In this document: piece by piece, positions 1-11,221 of the stretch | Layout of the letters: the number at the start of each line of letters is the position of its first letter | Position numbering within the stretch: position 1 is the first letter of the stretch | Source of the DNA: Perilla frutescens | Lineage: Eukaryota; Streptophyta; Magnoliopsida; Lamiales; Lamiaceae | NCBI GenBank assembly: GCA_026008535.1 | Contig: BRKX01000017.1 | Span: 6,898,501-6,962,500, forward strand | Reading direction: 5' to 3' | Length of the DNA stretch: 64,000 bases | Translations under genes and position numbers: made by a program | Notes under the pieces: model-generated | The model's input: only the letters and a program-made list of their open reading frames with translations | Told to the model about the DNA's origin: nothing | Databases searched by the model: none

Positions 1-835
1 AAACAACATAGGTATTGGACGACTTATCTAGTACAAGCTGATCTCTAAGTCGAACATCATCATGCTCCAACTTCAGCTCTTCGTTGATCCCCTCTTGAGA
101 GTTGGAAACTTCTTCCGAGCTGCCATCAGGGTTGGATGTAGCTATTCCAGGCTGCTCAATCTCGAACTCTCTCTTCTCGATCTGCACATCACTAGAAAAG
201 ACAAGATCATGAGTAGCACTGTTCTGAGAAATTAACAGATTATCCGACTTACCCGGATCAAGTGTTAGATCAATGCATATGGGTTGGGACGGAATTGTAG
301 CTCCACTTATCATGCTTGAATTTAACTGGTGATCTGCGTTGGAGGACTTAGACGACATGTCTTGATGTGAACAAGACTCCAGCGGTGTCGAAGTAGGGCT
401 AGGGACGGTGGCAATTGATTCACTCTTGGTGGCTGCGGTCTTCCTTTCCCTTTCGGCTTTAAACTTTTCTTGCATCTGCTTCTGATCCTCAATGACGTCC
501 TTAGGTGCCAAAGGTCGCAGTCTGGTGGGTCGTCCATTCCAAGCAAAGGAATAAGTGTTAGCACGACAATCGTGGCTCCATAGGGATGACATCACATAAA
601 ACAGTGTCAGTATATTGACCAATAGTAAATCCGACACTTACCTGACTTGTGACTCTGAATTCATCACTATCTGTAAGCCACTGCAACTTATAGGGCTTGG
701 GATGCTTCTATGGTACTAGGTCGAACTTGTCCACTGCATATTGACTAATGGCGTTAACTACACTACCACTATCAATGATCATGGAACAAGTGTGGTCTTG
801 GATGGAACAACGGGTGTAGAAAATAATTTCCCATT
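1..835 (-). pseudogene. Ty3/gypsy aspartic protease and linker, degraded
   Basis: Minus-strand translation gives a retropepsin-like stretch with the catalytic Asp-Ser-Gly at about 765-773, preceded by the phrase FYTRCSIQDHTCSMIID, which is typical of plant gypsy proteases. A segment near 560-600 that should carry the LLGRPW-like second half of the fold seems deleted, and the frame changes there. After it a long acidic/Ser-rich linker stays open to the left edge, where reverse transcriptase would be expected outside the window. In-frame stops and the missing gag make it non-functional. The lineage is probably chromoviral but was not assigned. Confidence 0.7.
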
Positions 836-1633
836 GATCTAGCTATGGTGGCTGAGCCATAGCCATTTGTCCTGCAAAATGAACAAACGTGAAGAAAAAG
901 TAAAGTAGGACCTCACAATTCCTCACAATCTCTCGTGTAGTCACTCTTGATTTTTCCACTCGTGTATATCTCTCAAAAGATGTGGTGCACGTGTGGAGTG
1001 AAAATGGGAGTGGGCTGATCGAAATAATCTTCTCTTGACTAGCTCCTCTAGGTCTTCTTCAAGCTCCAACGGATAAAATCAAGCCAGAAGGTTGCTAATA
1101 GTAGGCGTGTGGAGTATGTTATCCTGCTGATTTTGGTGTATGTAGACCACGGGTGTACGGGTGTACGGACTATATGGTGTATATGATGAACCGGGTGTAG
1201 ATGTACACAAGCTAAAAATTTCGAACCCTATAGTGTGTAGGATCGAAAATTATGATGGATTAGGATGAAAGATCTTGATTAGATATGGATGAGTATGGAA
1301 GAAATCTAAACAAGGTAGGAAATCTAGTAGATAAGGTAGAAGACTTTTGGATGTGTTTGACCAAGTGTGAACACAATCTAAAATCCCTAAATATGTGAAA
1401 ACAAATCTATCTAGACTAGAAAAGACACAAAATCGAAATAAACAAGGAAATAAATTTGATTTTCATTTTTTTTTCTTTTTCTTTTTGACGATTTTTTTTT
1501 TGTGCTGTAGGGATTCGATCCCTCTGCTCTTTTTTTTTTCAATGAACAATTCACGTATTACAACTCGAAAGACTCAAAAATAATAAAACGAACACAATTG
1601 ACGTATTGAACCACGAACGATAGAAACCGACGT

Positions 1634-1647
1634 GGCTCTGATACCAA
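1634..1647 (-). other. Primer binding site of gypsy-L
   Basis: Read on the minus strand this is TGGTATCAGAGCC, complementary to the 3' end of initiator Met-tRNA. It lies a few bases from the LTR terminus at 1652. Confidence 0.85.
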
Positions 1648-1651
1648 TTTA

Positions 1652-2267
1652 TGATGTGACCCGGGACCTATGAGACACGACACGGACGAAGTATGCGGAA
1701 GCTTAGTAACGGAACAACGTCGGATGCGTAAGGGATCAATACGACTCTAGAGAAAAGACGACAGACTCGACTAGAAAAGGAAAAGACTCGAACGTATGTA
1801 GAACTTACTGGAATACGAGGACACGAACTAGGACTCAATGGATCACTCTTTGTACGACTGGATGGGCTGGAACTCGATGATGGTGGCTGGAATCACGGCG
1901 AACGACGGTGGTGGAGGAAATCTCAGTGGCGATGGAAGGTAGAAGGATAAATCAGGATCGGCGAACCCGTGTTGTAACAACTCGAACGCGCACGACTAAT
2001 TCTCCAGATAGCAATTCTCCCAAGTACTTGTTGTACCCTGAAGAACTTGAATAAGACTATTGTATTGCTAGAACAATAGAATTGTTTGTGCATAAATGAT
2101 CAACCAAAGGATCGGAGACAAAAGGGAGGAATATATCTCAAACTCAAGCAATTGTCTAACTTTTAAAGTGTCACATGGTACTCCTATTGATAGGAGACAT
2201 TATGGATGAAAATTAAACCTAAAATCTAGAAAAAATCGAAAATCTAAGAGTCTTCTAGTCAAATATC
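1652..2267 (-). repeat. gypsy-L 5' LTR, truncated
   Basis: The LTR end (TGATGTGACCCGGG on the plus strand) begins at 1652. Homology with the LTRs at 54117-55335 and 18514-19717 extends to about 2267, then stops. The missing part is the U3 start, which in the other copies carries the end of a coding frame. Confidence 0.8.
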
Positions 2268-2905
2268 TTAAACACGGGGAATGGTTGGACTAAAGGAGAA
2301 AGCATATTCACAAATATGTATTAAATTGGTAGGTCAGTTTTACTTCTTTAGTGGAATAAAAGTAAAACTTAATTTATTTAATTATATCCTAAGTTTATTA
2401 GATATTAGATATTAAATAAATTAGTGGACCAATTTAATATTCTTCTAGATCTCTGTTGTAGCCCAATATGACTGAAAGTGGACTGAATATAGAACTTAAG
2501 ATAGAGACCCAGCCCAGTAGGGCTGGAGCATGAAATTTCGCCCCTCCATATATATAAGGGGAGGGGGGGACGAAATTTACACAATAATTATCATAAGAAA
2601 CCAGCCCCTCTCAGTTTCTCAAAGTTATCCACAGAATTCACAATTCTATCTAGTAGATTTCAGAAGCCCACTATGAATCTAGATACAGTCCGGGAATACA
2701 ACAGAAGATCTTGGAGTAGAATTTGTGTTGGTCAAATTTTTGAAGTATAGGTGGCGTCTATCATTGTTCATTCAATAGCAAGATTAGATCTGTAATCTTG
2801 TCCTCAGACGGTCTGTCAAATTGTAAGTAGATTCATTTTCTATGTTTCCGCTTTATTAGATTCGAATATGATTTGCATGTTTTTTATTACACTGTGATAA
2901 ACATA
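2268..2905 (+). repeat. LTR-like fragment (copia-type), plus orientation
   Basis: About 640 bp are clearly similar, in inverted orientation, to 30075-30550. Shared landmarks are a TTTAATATTCTT block, a TAGCCCAATAT block and a stretch ending in GGGAATACAACAGAAGATC. A TATA-like TATATATAAGG lies at about 2550. No coding sequence was found. Both ends look truncated, so LTR termini and target duplication are not assigned. Confidence 0.6.
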
Positions 2906-2984
2906 CATGTTACATAAAATTATGATTTGCATGAACACGGATTAACGAACCACGAAATAGATCATGCGGTGGTTTAATTCGAAA

Positions 2985-3350
2985 AAACCTCAACAGGAAT
3001 AGCTCGGACCGAATGGTCCAGTCAATCAAACAATAAAGAGTTTGAAGCCAATCTCGACTCTCTCGATGAACTCCGAGATCAAGCATCAATGAAAATAGCA
3101 GCATATCAACAGATGATAAGCTGACACTTTGATAAAAACATAAGGCTTTGAACATTCCAACTCGGAGATTGGGTACTCAGGAAAGTGTTCCAGAATACAA
3201 AGGAAAGTGGGGCCGAAAAATTGGCACCAAACTAGGAGGGCCCATATTAGATCGAAAAGATCGTAGGGAACAGAGCTTATAAACTCCGAACTAAGGTCGA
3301 CCCATAACCAACAGTAGGAACGCACTATATTTAAAACAGTATCACTTCTA
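2985..3350 (+). pseudogene. Ty3/gypsy (Tat-type) integrase C-terminus remnant
   Basis: Plus-strand translation in shifting frames gives the characteristic C-terminal region of plant Tat/Athila-type integrase: an N-x-E-F-E-A-N-L-D-S-L-D-E-L-R-D-Q-A helix, AAYQQ, then a GD-V-RKVFQNTKE-like strand and GGPI/DGRPITNS-like and HLKQYHF phrases. At least one in-frame stop and two frameshifts interrupt it. Everything upstream (gag, protease, reverse transcriptase, RNase H) is missing because the element is truncated at about 2960 against an LTR-like fragment. This remnant sets the plus orientation of the 2985-7749 element. Confidence 0.7.
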
Positions 3351-4043
3351 GAACCCTTAATGTCATTTCTCATTTTCTGCTTATTTCTTTTTAAGATTAG
3401 TTCACTGACTTGAGCGTCAGAGTAACTAACAGAATCCCAAGCATAGGATGTCCCGACCCTCAAGAAAATGAGAGGCTCCAGCCCGGAAGTCTGCCTCACA
3501 AATGAAGAATAATGTGTTTGTTTGTTATTCACTTTTCAAATTCATGTTATCTATTTAAAGATTTGTTTACTGACTTGAGCGTCGCAGTAACTAACAGAAC
3601 CCCAAGCATAGGGGTCCCAATCCCCTCAGGTTCAACAGAGCTCTAACCGCAAAAAACTATGACTCGATCTCGAAGTTAAAATTAGTTCACGAAGTCAAAT
3701 AAAAAAGGCCCCAACACACAACTCAGAGTATAAGAACAAGTCTCGAAGCTCAACTACGACTCCAAGAGGTGCACCCTAGTTTGTTGATTTTTATTTTTCT
3801 ATCTGTTATCCTATATATATACTAACCCTTGCAGTTCATACCATCTCCAAGAGAAGATAAGTTAGAACAGAATAAGCAAAAGGGGCACATATAAAAGTAA
3901 AAAGATCAGTGAATCAAAGTTAAAAATTAACAAAATGCCAAATTATCTAACTCCCTTCATGAAAGGCAACAAAAAAAATATTTACATATAGTTGTTTGTT
4001 TGAAAAAAGCATGATAAAATGTTTGTTCATGAAAAGATCAAAT
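3351..4043 (+). repeat. Untranslated Tat element spacer with a direct repeat
   Basis: No gene seen. A block of about 48 bp (ACTGACTTGAGCGTC core, then CCCAAGCATAGG) at 3400-3448 recurs at 3564-3611. It lies between the integrase remnant and the antisense ORF of the same element. Confidence 0.55.
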
Positions 4044-4619
4044 TTAGGCTCCGTCCACGGCCTTAACACCATCATTAACGGGCTCGACGCCCTCCACCCG
4101 TGCTTCCATCCCCTTCACGCCCTCGACATCGGCTCTGATCTCGACCTCGACAGCACGATCAACTTTTAGTGCCTCGACCTTCTCCTCTTCTTCGAGGAAA
4201 GACAGGTTAATGTCTGGCATCTTCTCCTTGATCGCCTCTGCGATCGCTGCCCCACCTTTTTTGTAGAAAGCCTCCTTGAATGGAATGAAATCCACAAATT
4301 CCAATATAACATTCAAGTCCAGGGAGGCCTCCAGATCTCCGATCCTGGCCTCCACAAGGGCTAGTGAGGCCTGAAGCCCGCTCTTCTTTGTCTCCGTCCT
4401 AACCTGAGCCTCGAGGCTCTTGTCCAGTAGGGCTTTAGTGCCTACAGCCTCGGCCCTGGCCGCATCCCTCTCCACCAGAATAGCAGACTCTCTATCAACC
4501 ATTGCCCTCCTCTCTTCAGCCACGTTCTCCAGCTCTTCAGCCAGTTCGGAGACCCTTGCGTGGAGCCCCTCCTCATAGCTAGCGAGACGCTGATGAAGCC
4601 AGAACTGACTAAACAGCAC
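4044..4619 (-). pseudogene. Antisense additional ORF of Tat element, coiled-coil C-terminal part
   Basis: Open minus-strand frame of 191 codons, opposite to the element's integrase. The first two thirds are a long charged helix with heptad spacing (EEGLHARVSELAEELENVAE, then Arg/Glu/Ala-rich), predicted coiled coil. The end is acidic with several DVEGVKG/ARVEGVE-like repeats. It continues the frame group at 4733-5077 and 5452-6036. Antisense additional ORFs between pol and the 3' LTR are known in Tat-lineage gypsy elements. The function of the family is unknown. Whether the three pieces are spliced exons or a decayed single ORF cannot be decided here. Confidence 0.6.
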
Positions 4620-4732
4620 CTACAAAAAAAAAAGAAAGGAAAAAATCAGAACCTTAAGTTTGGAATTACGAGCATAAAAAGAAAGTGTCAGGGAAATGCT
4701 ACCTTGGCCATTTGATCGAAAGAGAGGAAAGC

Positions 4733-5077
4733 CTATTGTTCAAGGATATCTTTTTCGTACACCTCGGAGGCGCCAAGGCCAGTAACAGACTTCTGGACAT
4801 CTTTAATAAAGGGCTTCAGAGAGACCGACTTCGAGCTCGAAGAGACCATAACATTTTTAGACGATCGAGGTGCTTCCAGATTAACCATCACCGAAAAATG
4901 AAGCATTGCAGTGAGGGCGATACTTATAGCATCATCCTTCAACTTCTTCGACGGAGGTGTAGGAAAAGGACTTACGTCTCTAGATCTGTTCGATCTAGAA
5001 GAAAAAGAGGCCCCGATCTTGGTGGCAGCCAGAGCCTTGGCCTTAGCATCCGATGGCTTGATTTTCAACTTCCCCAT
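4733..5077 (-). pseudogene. Antisense additional ORF of Tat element, middle Lys/Ser-rich part
   Basis: Minus-strand frame of 114 codons beginning MGKLKIKPSDAKAKALAATK. It is rich in Lys, Ser and Pro (SRSNRSRDVSPFPTPPSKKL) and resembles a disordered, possibly nuclear-targeted linker. The gap of about 110 bp to the coiled-coil piece and 375 bp to the N-terminal piece contains stops in all minus frames. They could be introns or decay. The plus-strand frame over the same bases is treated as a shadow. Confidence 0.5.
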
Positions 5078-5451
5078 ATCGTAGAGGGTTCAATCTGCTC
5101 GAAGTGTCATGCAGCTCGAAAGATACAAGGAATGCTTCTGCAATGTGGGCGGCCTCGTTCCCAGTCAGCTCACCTTACAGAGGAAACCTACACAGAACAA
5201 ATGATTATAAAGGTCACAACTGAGAAAGTAAATAAAAAATTCGGCGCAAAAAACCCAAGGGCTTCACAAAATTCTGCAGAAAAGATCGCTCCTTCAGAAG
5301 TCTGCGCCCAAACAAAGATGAATCTGGGCTTCCAATCACCCGAGGAGGATGGTAAAGTCGATATCAGAGGGGATTGGTCCCCTACCCACTTGGTAAAATA
5401 GTAGTAGCCCAGTTGTGCAGCATTAGCTATCAGCCTGTATGCCTCGTGCCA

Positions 5452-6036
5452 CTAACCGACGGTAGGCTCTGGGAAGCCAAGCTTTGACCATAGATGATAC
5501 ATCCCAAGCATATGAAACCAGCCTACTGGCGTAATTTGAGTAAGGGCAATACCATAGAAGCCCGCAATCTTAGCAAAGCAAGGGTGAAGAGGTAGCCTGA
5601 CTTCCTTCTCGACGACCAAGGTGTAAAAGGCAGTAAGCCCACTAGAAGGTCGATGGGCCCTATCGAGAGGTCCAGGAGAATAAACTTCAACCCCGACTTC
5701 CAAGATCGACAGAGAGGTTAACCTTTTCAATATCTCATCAGTTACTTTTGGAGCATTGTCCGCTGCCTGAAACCCTTCACCTACATGTTGTACCTCACGA
5801 ATTTTCACTCTCTTAATCTCTGACAAACTATCCATGTCCACCGGGGCTCGTCCTTTGTTTATTACTGCTCGACCAACTGAGCAGGGGACGACTACCGATG
5901 GCCTCTTGCCCTTAGTAATCCTGGTTATCACAGGAGAATCAGAGCTAATGGAGCACCTCGACCTCGATGAAGTCTCTTCCTCATCTCCCCCATAAGTTCT
6001 TTTCTCCTCAGCGTTTGAGTCATCACTCGCACTCAT
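5452..6036 (-). pseudogene. Antisense additional ORF of Tat element, N-terminal domain (transposase_28-like)
   Basis: Minus-strand frame. The first ATG is at 6036 (MSASDDSNAEEK); the frame is open further upstream but without an ATG. An acidic Ser-rich head is followed by a folded region (GLTAFYTLVVEKEVRLPLHP, then FAKIAGFYGIALTQITPVGW). Its pattern of a hydrophobic core, LPLHP, and a TQ-x-P-x-x-W motif resembles the plant 'putative gypsy type transposon' domain (PF04195). About 400 bp upstream on the same strand is a TTTAAGG stretch that could be a weak TATA box. I infer that this is the start of one antisense gene continuing to 4044. Confidence 0.6.
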
Positions 6037-6704
6037 TGTTGATTCAAAGGCGTCCGAACAAACTAAGTAAGAATTGACTGAGAGAAAGCCCAATATCGTC
6101 CTATAAAAGTTTTACCCTAGAGATAACCGTCACCAAGAAACTCCGAAAGCCCAGAAAATTGATACAATTTCCCAAAAAACTAGCAGAATCACCCAACAAT
6201 ACCCATAATCCAAAAACCCTAGAAAAGCCTAAAAGATAACCACCGATTCTCAAAAAATCTCCAAGAAATACCAGAAGTTACGAAACGATACTACTAGTGT
6301 CCTCAAAGATTTTTTAATCTACAAAGAAATACTAAAGCTGCGAATCCAGTGCACGAAATGATAAAGGGGAAAAGAACGAGAAAAATAACCTATTAACCAT
6401 GTGGAAATCGGAGTCTGAAGACCACCATAGTAGGAGTCCTTAAATAGTGAGATAAGAGCGGAGATGACGGCGCAAAGAACGGAATGAAAATCTTTCAGGA
6501 TATTTTTTATACCGGTGATGATTTTTCTCGAGATGAATTTGAGTAAAGAATGACTGTTGGAATTATGAAGAATAAGGAGAGAGGGAACAGTTGTTCCTCG
6601 ATATTTGAATTACGAAAAAGAAATAGCTTAATCTGGACACACTTGTCCTTATCTAACGGCTATAGTAAACATAGGGAATGGGAAAAGTAAAGCCCATACC
6701 TAAA

Positions 6705-6925
6705 GTCTGGAGCTACACGAGGTCCGCTCTCACGACCTCTTAAGCTCCCCCAGGACCTGTCTTCAAGTCTAGAGCTCCATGAGGTCCACTCTCACGATCT
6801 CTTAAGCTCTCCCAGGACCTGCCTTCAGGTCTGGAGCTCCACGAGGTCCGCTCTCATGGCCTGCTCGGCTCCTCCAGGACCTGCCTTCAGGTCTGGAGCT
6901 TCATTACGTCTATTTTAATAAATTC
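6705..6925 (+). repeat. 62-bp tandem repeat, about 3.5 copies
   Basis: Units start at 6705, 6767, 6829 and 6891, exactly 62 bp apart, each beginning GTCTRGAGCT and containing CCAGGACCTGYCTTCA. Tandem repeats between the last ORF and the 3' LTR are common in Tat/Ogre-type elements. Confidence 0.9.
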
Positions 6926-7749
6926 ATGGGCTTCCTCGGACCTGTTTTAAAGGACTAGAGCTCACAGAATGGGATCTTTTAAAGCCGAGGATCCCTCTAA
7001 GAACTCTTCTACGGGTATCGGGTTTAAACCAAAAGAAAATTTAGAATCTTAAGCGACAAGATAAATTGAAGTAACGCTGAAAATTCATTACCCGATCCTT
7101 GTAATACAAGAATCAAGTAATGAGGAGCTAATTGAAGGTTTAAAGAACCAAGTAAGATTGACACCTCGTGATCAAATGTCTCAAGGTCCACACCTCGAAG
7201 CCCACCTCTCGAGGTTCATACCTCGAGGTCGACTCCTTATCCCTCAAAGTCCAGAGGACTAAAGCGAGAGTCCAGGACTGAGTAGACTCCTGGAGAAGAC
7301 TTAGTCAAAATATCCGTTGAAGATAGCCATGACCCCGTCAAAAACCCTAAAAGATATAGAGAGGATCCCTTAAAATCCGGAATTCAGTTAAAAGTTGTTG
7401 AGTATATATATATCAACATTTCATCATAGACGGGGCACGATCAATCATTCTGAATACACTAGTAATTCCGACTAAATTATAAGTATTCATAGCATAACTC
7501 CGCAAGCAACGAATACCTAAGGGTTCACAACAACGAAGCTCGACCCCCTTCAGATTACTTAAACAACTCTTATAATTCTACAATATATTTGATTTATTTT
7601 TAATTAACTTGATTTTGACTTGAGCATCAGAGTCCGTTCGATCGTCAACCCCCCGACGGTCCTTCAGATTCACGTGTTTTCTTTGTCTTGTAGATCGCCG
7701 GAGTCCGAACTCTAAGAATGATTAATTGTAGAGATTTTTGACCTCTACA
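6926..7749 (+). mobile_element. Tat element 3' terminal region, probable LTR
   Basis: No coding sequence. A TATATATAT run lies at about 7393. The phrase TTGACTTGAGCATCAGAGTC at about 7616 is typical of the U5 part of Tat/Athila LTRs and echoes the ACTGACTTGAGCGTC blocks at 3400 and 3564. The end is placed at about 7749 (CTCTACA). The LTR start was not located, and no target duplication can be tested because the other end of the element is lost. Confidence 0.5.
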
Positions 7750-7754
7750 CCTTC

Positions 7755-7890
7755 ACGTGAAGAAAATAGCATAATGGCCTTTAATAGCTTTGGGTAAAAA
7801 ATAATCTTATTGGGCAAAAGTAATATTTTGGGCTTTGTCATAATTCCCCCTCCCAAATCTAAAAAATATATTTAATTTTATTAAAATCTT
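7755..7890 (+). repeat. Direct repeat R1, copy 1
   Basis: About 140 bp beginning ACGTGAAGAAAATAGCATAA recur almost unchanged at 11597-11740. The two copies bracket the transposon nest at 8442-11155 and the Stowaway element. Origin unknown. Confidence 0.85.
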
Positions 7891-8438
7891 TAATATTCTA
7901 TTGCACAGTGCACTCACTCGATACTAACACGTGAGCTCATACCTGACACGATTCGCCGGATTAATAATATTAAATAAATTCATTCTAATTTTATGGTTCA
8001 TTATTTATATTTTAGTGTATATTTTTATCAAAAAATAATAATTATCGAGCGCAATAAACAAGCTCATGCATTAGCATTGGACGAGTGCACTACTCGAATG
8101 GTCTCATAAAAATAAATCATTTAATTTACTTTAATTTTAGGGTTTACTAATTCTGTTTTAAGGTATATACATTTTAGGAAAAAAAGTAAAAATATCAGAA
8201 AAATCATAAAAGATATAATAAAGTAAAAAATAAAATAAAAAACTCATGCAAACGTTTCGTGGAATGCACGCACCCGTCATGCCCTTTTGGGTGTACCGAA
8301 AACCATCCCAAATAAAAATGCCTTATTTCTATCTGTGATTTGCGGTGGATTTAATAAAATCACAATTACAAAAATATACCCCTACCTATGATGCATAGGA
8401 TAGTGAGAGGATGATAAAAATATACCCCGATAAAATAC
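7891..8438. other. AT-rich DNA without a recognisable gene
   Basis: Contains clustered ACGTG/GTGCACT-like motifs (7908-7950 and 8040-8100) related to those at 16640-16680, but no ORF or repeat structure that I can support. Confidence 0.5.
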
Positions 8439-8494
8439 TTAAGGACGTGATTGGTATGATGGAATGGAATAGAATGATCATTCTCATGTTCATT

Positions 8495-10769
8495 GGTAAA
8501 TTCTAAGGTGGTTGACACGTGTCCCGCATTAATTAATTTTTTATTTTTTTTTCTTTAACCATTTGATTGGATTAACCATGATTAATTGAACTAATTTTGG
8601 ATATAAATTTCGGCGAATTTATAACTTTTCACAGACACATAAAATTATATCGGCAAAACTCATTATTTATATATTTCCTTACAAATATTATTTTGAAAAT
8701 ATCGACCTTAAATTATAAAATTATATATTACATCTATATTAAAATTCATCTTTGAAAATTGTTTTTCTTTTCAAATCTGAATTGAAAAAAGCTGTAAAGG
8801 TGTGGGGCCCGCTCAAAATTAATTTTTGTAATTTCAGACAAAACGTTCGGCTAAATTATAACTTTCGATACATACATCCAGTTATATCGGCCAAAGCAAC
8901 TATGAACATATTTGTTTACAAATATTATTTTGAAAATATCGTCCTTAGTTTGTAGGATTATAAATGAACCTTTATTTTAAATTTCAACTTTAAAATAAGA
9001 TAGTTCTCATTTTATCTTTAAAAATTGGGGAAAATTACTACACAACTCTCATTAAAAATTATTATATTCACAAATAAATTATATGTAAATTTAGAAAGAG
9101 GAGGGAAGTTAATATTATTTCAGCTAATACTTTCGATCAAGTAATTAACCAAAATATATTAATTTTATTCCATTGAAAAAAATAATCTCCAAATGAATTT
9201 ATATGTTAAGTGATGCGAACCTCGGAACCCAGGACTTGTATCAGATTGCCAGAGACGGAATCCTCGACCCGAACTTCTCAACACGGATGAACTATAGGTA
9301 TATGAAACCTATAACCCAACTATGATTGGAAATAAGAACCTTGGATGAAAATCGAAGACGCCTCAAACAGTTGTGAATTACTGTTTGATAAGTCGGATGA
9401 ACACGACACACGGTTCAATAAAAATCTCCAGAGAGAATTCTCAAGTTTAATATATCAAAATCCGTCTAATGAATTATAATGCAAGCCCTTATATAGGTGG
9501 GCACAAATAAAACAACCCTAAAAGTCAAATCCTAATCTAAAAAGGAAATAAATAAATAGAAATCGGATAAATCTGCAACAGTCCAAATCGGCACGACTCG
9601 GGCCCTCTCGCGTCCCGGGTTGCGCTGTAGCTCGCGCCAGACCCAAACGCAGCACACGTCACGGGCGCGACCAGTATGTTCGCGCCATCGCTTGCGCTGT
9701 AACTCGCGCCCATTGGCGCGACCGATTCGTTCGCTCCAGGACTCGTGCTGCCACTCGCGCCAGCCTTCCCGCACGCTCGAACTCGATCATCGGTACCCCC
9801 CCAGGATCGTATCATTAAGTGTTTTCATATTTTCGGCCATATTTATTTCGTAAGAAAAATAATTAATTCAATTTATTTTGTTCTTGTATTTTTTACAATT
9901 CCAAAATTCTTATAACTTGAAATCCGGGGAATTTCGGAATTGTAGAAAATACAAGAATACAATAAATTGAATTAATTATTTTCCTTACCAAATAAATATG
10001 GTCGAAAATATGAAAACACTTAACAGATAAATTCATTTGGAGATTATTTTTTCCAATGGAATATAATTAATATATTTTGGTTAATTACTTGATCGAAAGT
10101 ATTAGACGAAATAATATTAACTTCCCTCCTCTTTCAAATTTACATATAATTTATTTGTGAATATAATAATTTTTAATGAGAGTTGTGTAGTAATTTTCCC
10201 CAATTTTTAAAGATAAAATGAGAAATATCTTATTTTAAAGTAGAAATTTAAAATAAAGGTGGATTTTTATAATCCTACAAACTAAGGACGATATTTTCCA
10301 AATAATATTTGTAATCAAATATGTCCATAGTTGCTTTGGCCGATATAACTGGATGTATGTATCGAAGGTTATAATTTAGCCGAACGTTTTATCCGAAATT
10401 AAAAAAATTAATTTTGAGCGGGCCCCACACCTTTACAGCTTTTTTCAATTCAGATTTGAAAAATAATAACAATTTTCAAAGATGAATTTTACTATAGATG
10501 TAATATGTAATTTTATAATTTAAGGCCGATATTTTCAAAATAATATTTGTAAGGAAATATATAAATTATGAGTTTTGCCGATATAATTTTATGTGTCTGT
10601 GAAAAGTTATAAATTCGCCAAAATTTATATCCTAAATTAGTTCAATTAACCATAGTTAATCCCATCAAATGAATAAAGAAAAAAAAATATTAAAAAATTA
10701 ATTAATGCAGGACACGTGTCAACCGCTGGGTGGGGGATGCATTGCATCCCCACCACCTTAGAATTTACC
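8495..10769. mobile_element. Mutator-like foldback element with arms over 700 bp
   Basis: Both ends begin GGTAAATTCTAAGGTGG and are flanked by the exact 10-bp duplication CATGTTCATT (8485-8494 and 10770-10779). The left arm (8495-9210 plus 9820-9903) pairs with the right arm (9934-10768) nearly end to end, leaving a loop of only about 30 bp at 9904-9933. The right arm holds about 29 bp (a small palindrome, GGTGGGGATGCAATGCATCC-like) that the left arm lacks. Long inverted repeats with a 9-11 bp target duplication point to Mutator-like transposition. No transposase, so non-autonomous. Original size about 1.67 kb without the solo LTR inside. Confidence 0.85.
9211..9814 (-). repeat. Solo LTR inserted in the foldback element
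   Basis: 604 bp starting TGATGCGAAC and ending CGTATCA, flanked by the 5-bp duplication TTAAG (9206-9210 and 9815-9819). On the minus strand a TATATAAGG box lies at about 9490, so the LTR is taken as minus. A GC-rich block at 9590-9780 repeats short CTCGCGCC-like words. The overlapping open frames there are not credible genes. Confidence 0.9.
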
Positions 10770-11001
10770 CATGTTCATTCCCATTCTGATGATTGATATA
10801 TTTTAAAATCGGTAATCAACATTCCCGATGGAATCCTTGTTCCCAAAGGAAGGTGAATAGCCATTCCACCCACCCTCATGAGTTTATTAGCTATTCTCAA
10901 TGACCAAAAAAATTAATATATGATATATTTATACATAATCATGTCTTATAATATTATTTTATCATATTTAGAAAAATAAATCATAAATCAAATTAAATAA
11001 T

Positions 11002-11026
11002 TTATTATTATTATTATTATTATTAT
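11002..11026 (+). repeat. (TTA)n microsatellite
   Basis: About eight TTA units, inside the Harbinger-like MITE. Confidence 0.9.
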
Positions 11027-11221
11027 CATCATCATTCCATTTTTCATTCCGCAGACATACCAATCATAAGAATCGTTATTCCATTCAGACCCTCATTCAA
11101 TCTTTAAGTTCATTCAATTCATACTTAATTTCATTCTATCATACCAATTATCTCTTTAGATGCTTATAATTTTTTTGATTGTGGTGTGATGAAATGGGAT
11201 CGAGTATCCCATTTTATAGTA

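Larger units (their letters stand above)
1..2267 (-). mobile_element. Truncated Ty3/gypsy element (family gypsy-L), 5' part
   Basis: Minus-strand LTR retrotransposon entering from the left edge. Read on the minus strand it has a partial 5' LTR (2267 to 1652), a Met-tRNA type primer site, a leader of about 770 bp, then protease and linker running off the window. The LTR and leader match those of the gypsy-L element at 54117-58162. The gag gene is missing: the leader's pyrimidine-AG acceptor-like end is followed almost directly by protease. The LTR is cut at about 2267, where it abuts an unrelated LTR-like fragment. Confidence 0.85.
8442..11155. mobile_element. PIF/Harbinger-like MITE, split by a nested foldback element
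   Basis: The terminal inverted repeat reads AGGACGTGATTGGTATGATG on the left. The right end reads inward as AGAGATAATTGGTATGAT. Both are flanked by TTA (8439-8441 and 11156-11158), the 3-bp target typical of PIF/Harbinger. Removing the nested insertion at 8495-10769 and one copy of its target duplication leaves about 430 bp, a normal MITE size. The GGAATGGAAT-rich subterminal sequence is also typical. No transposase. Confidence 0.75.

Noticed and set aside
3086..3532. 148-codon minus-strand frame
   Set aside because: It is the reverse side of the plus-strand integrase remnant, which has recognisable motifs.
4685..5401. 238-codon plus-strand frame
   Set aside because: Antisense shadow of the Lys/Ser-rich minus-strand frame; composition (Arg/Ser-rich) mirrors it and no domain is visible.
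8752..8955. 67-codon ORF
   Set aside because: Lies in the foldback arm; AT-rich low-complexity translation with no counterpart constraint in the opposite arm.
9532..9853. Three overlapping small ORFs on both strands
   Set aside because: They fall in the GC-rich, microrepeat-bearing part of a solo LTR, and no frame resembles a protein family.
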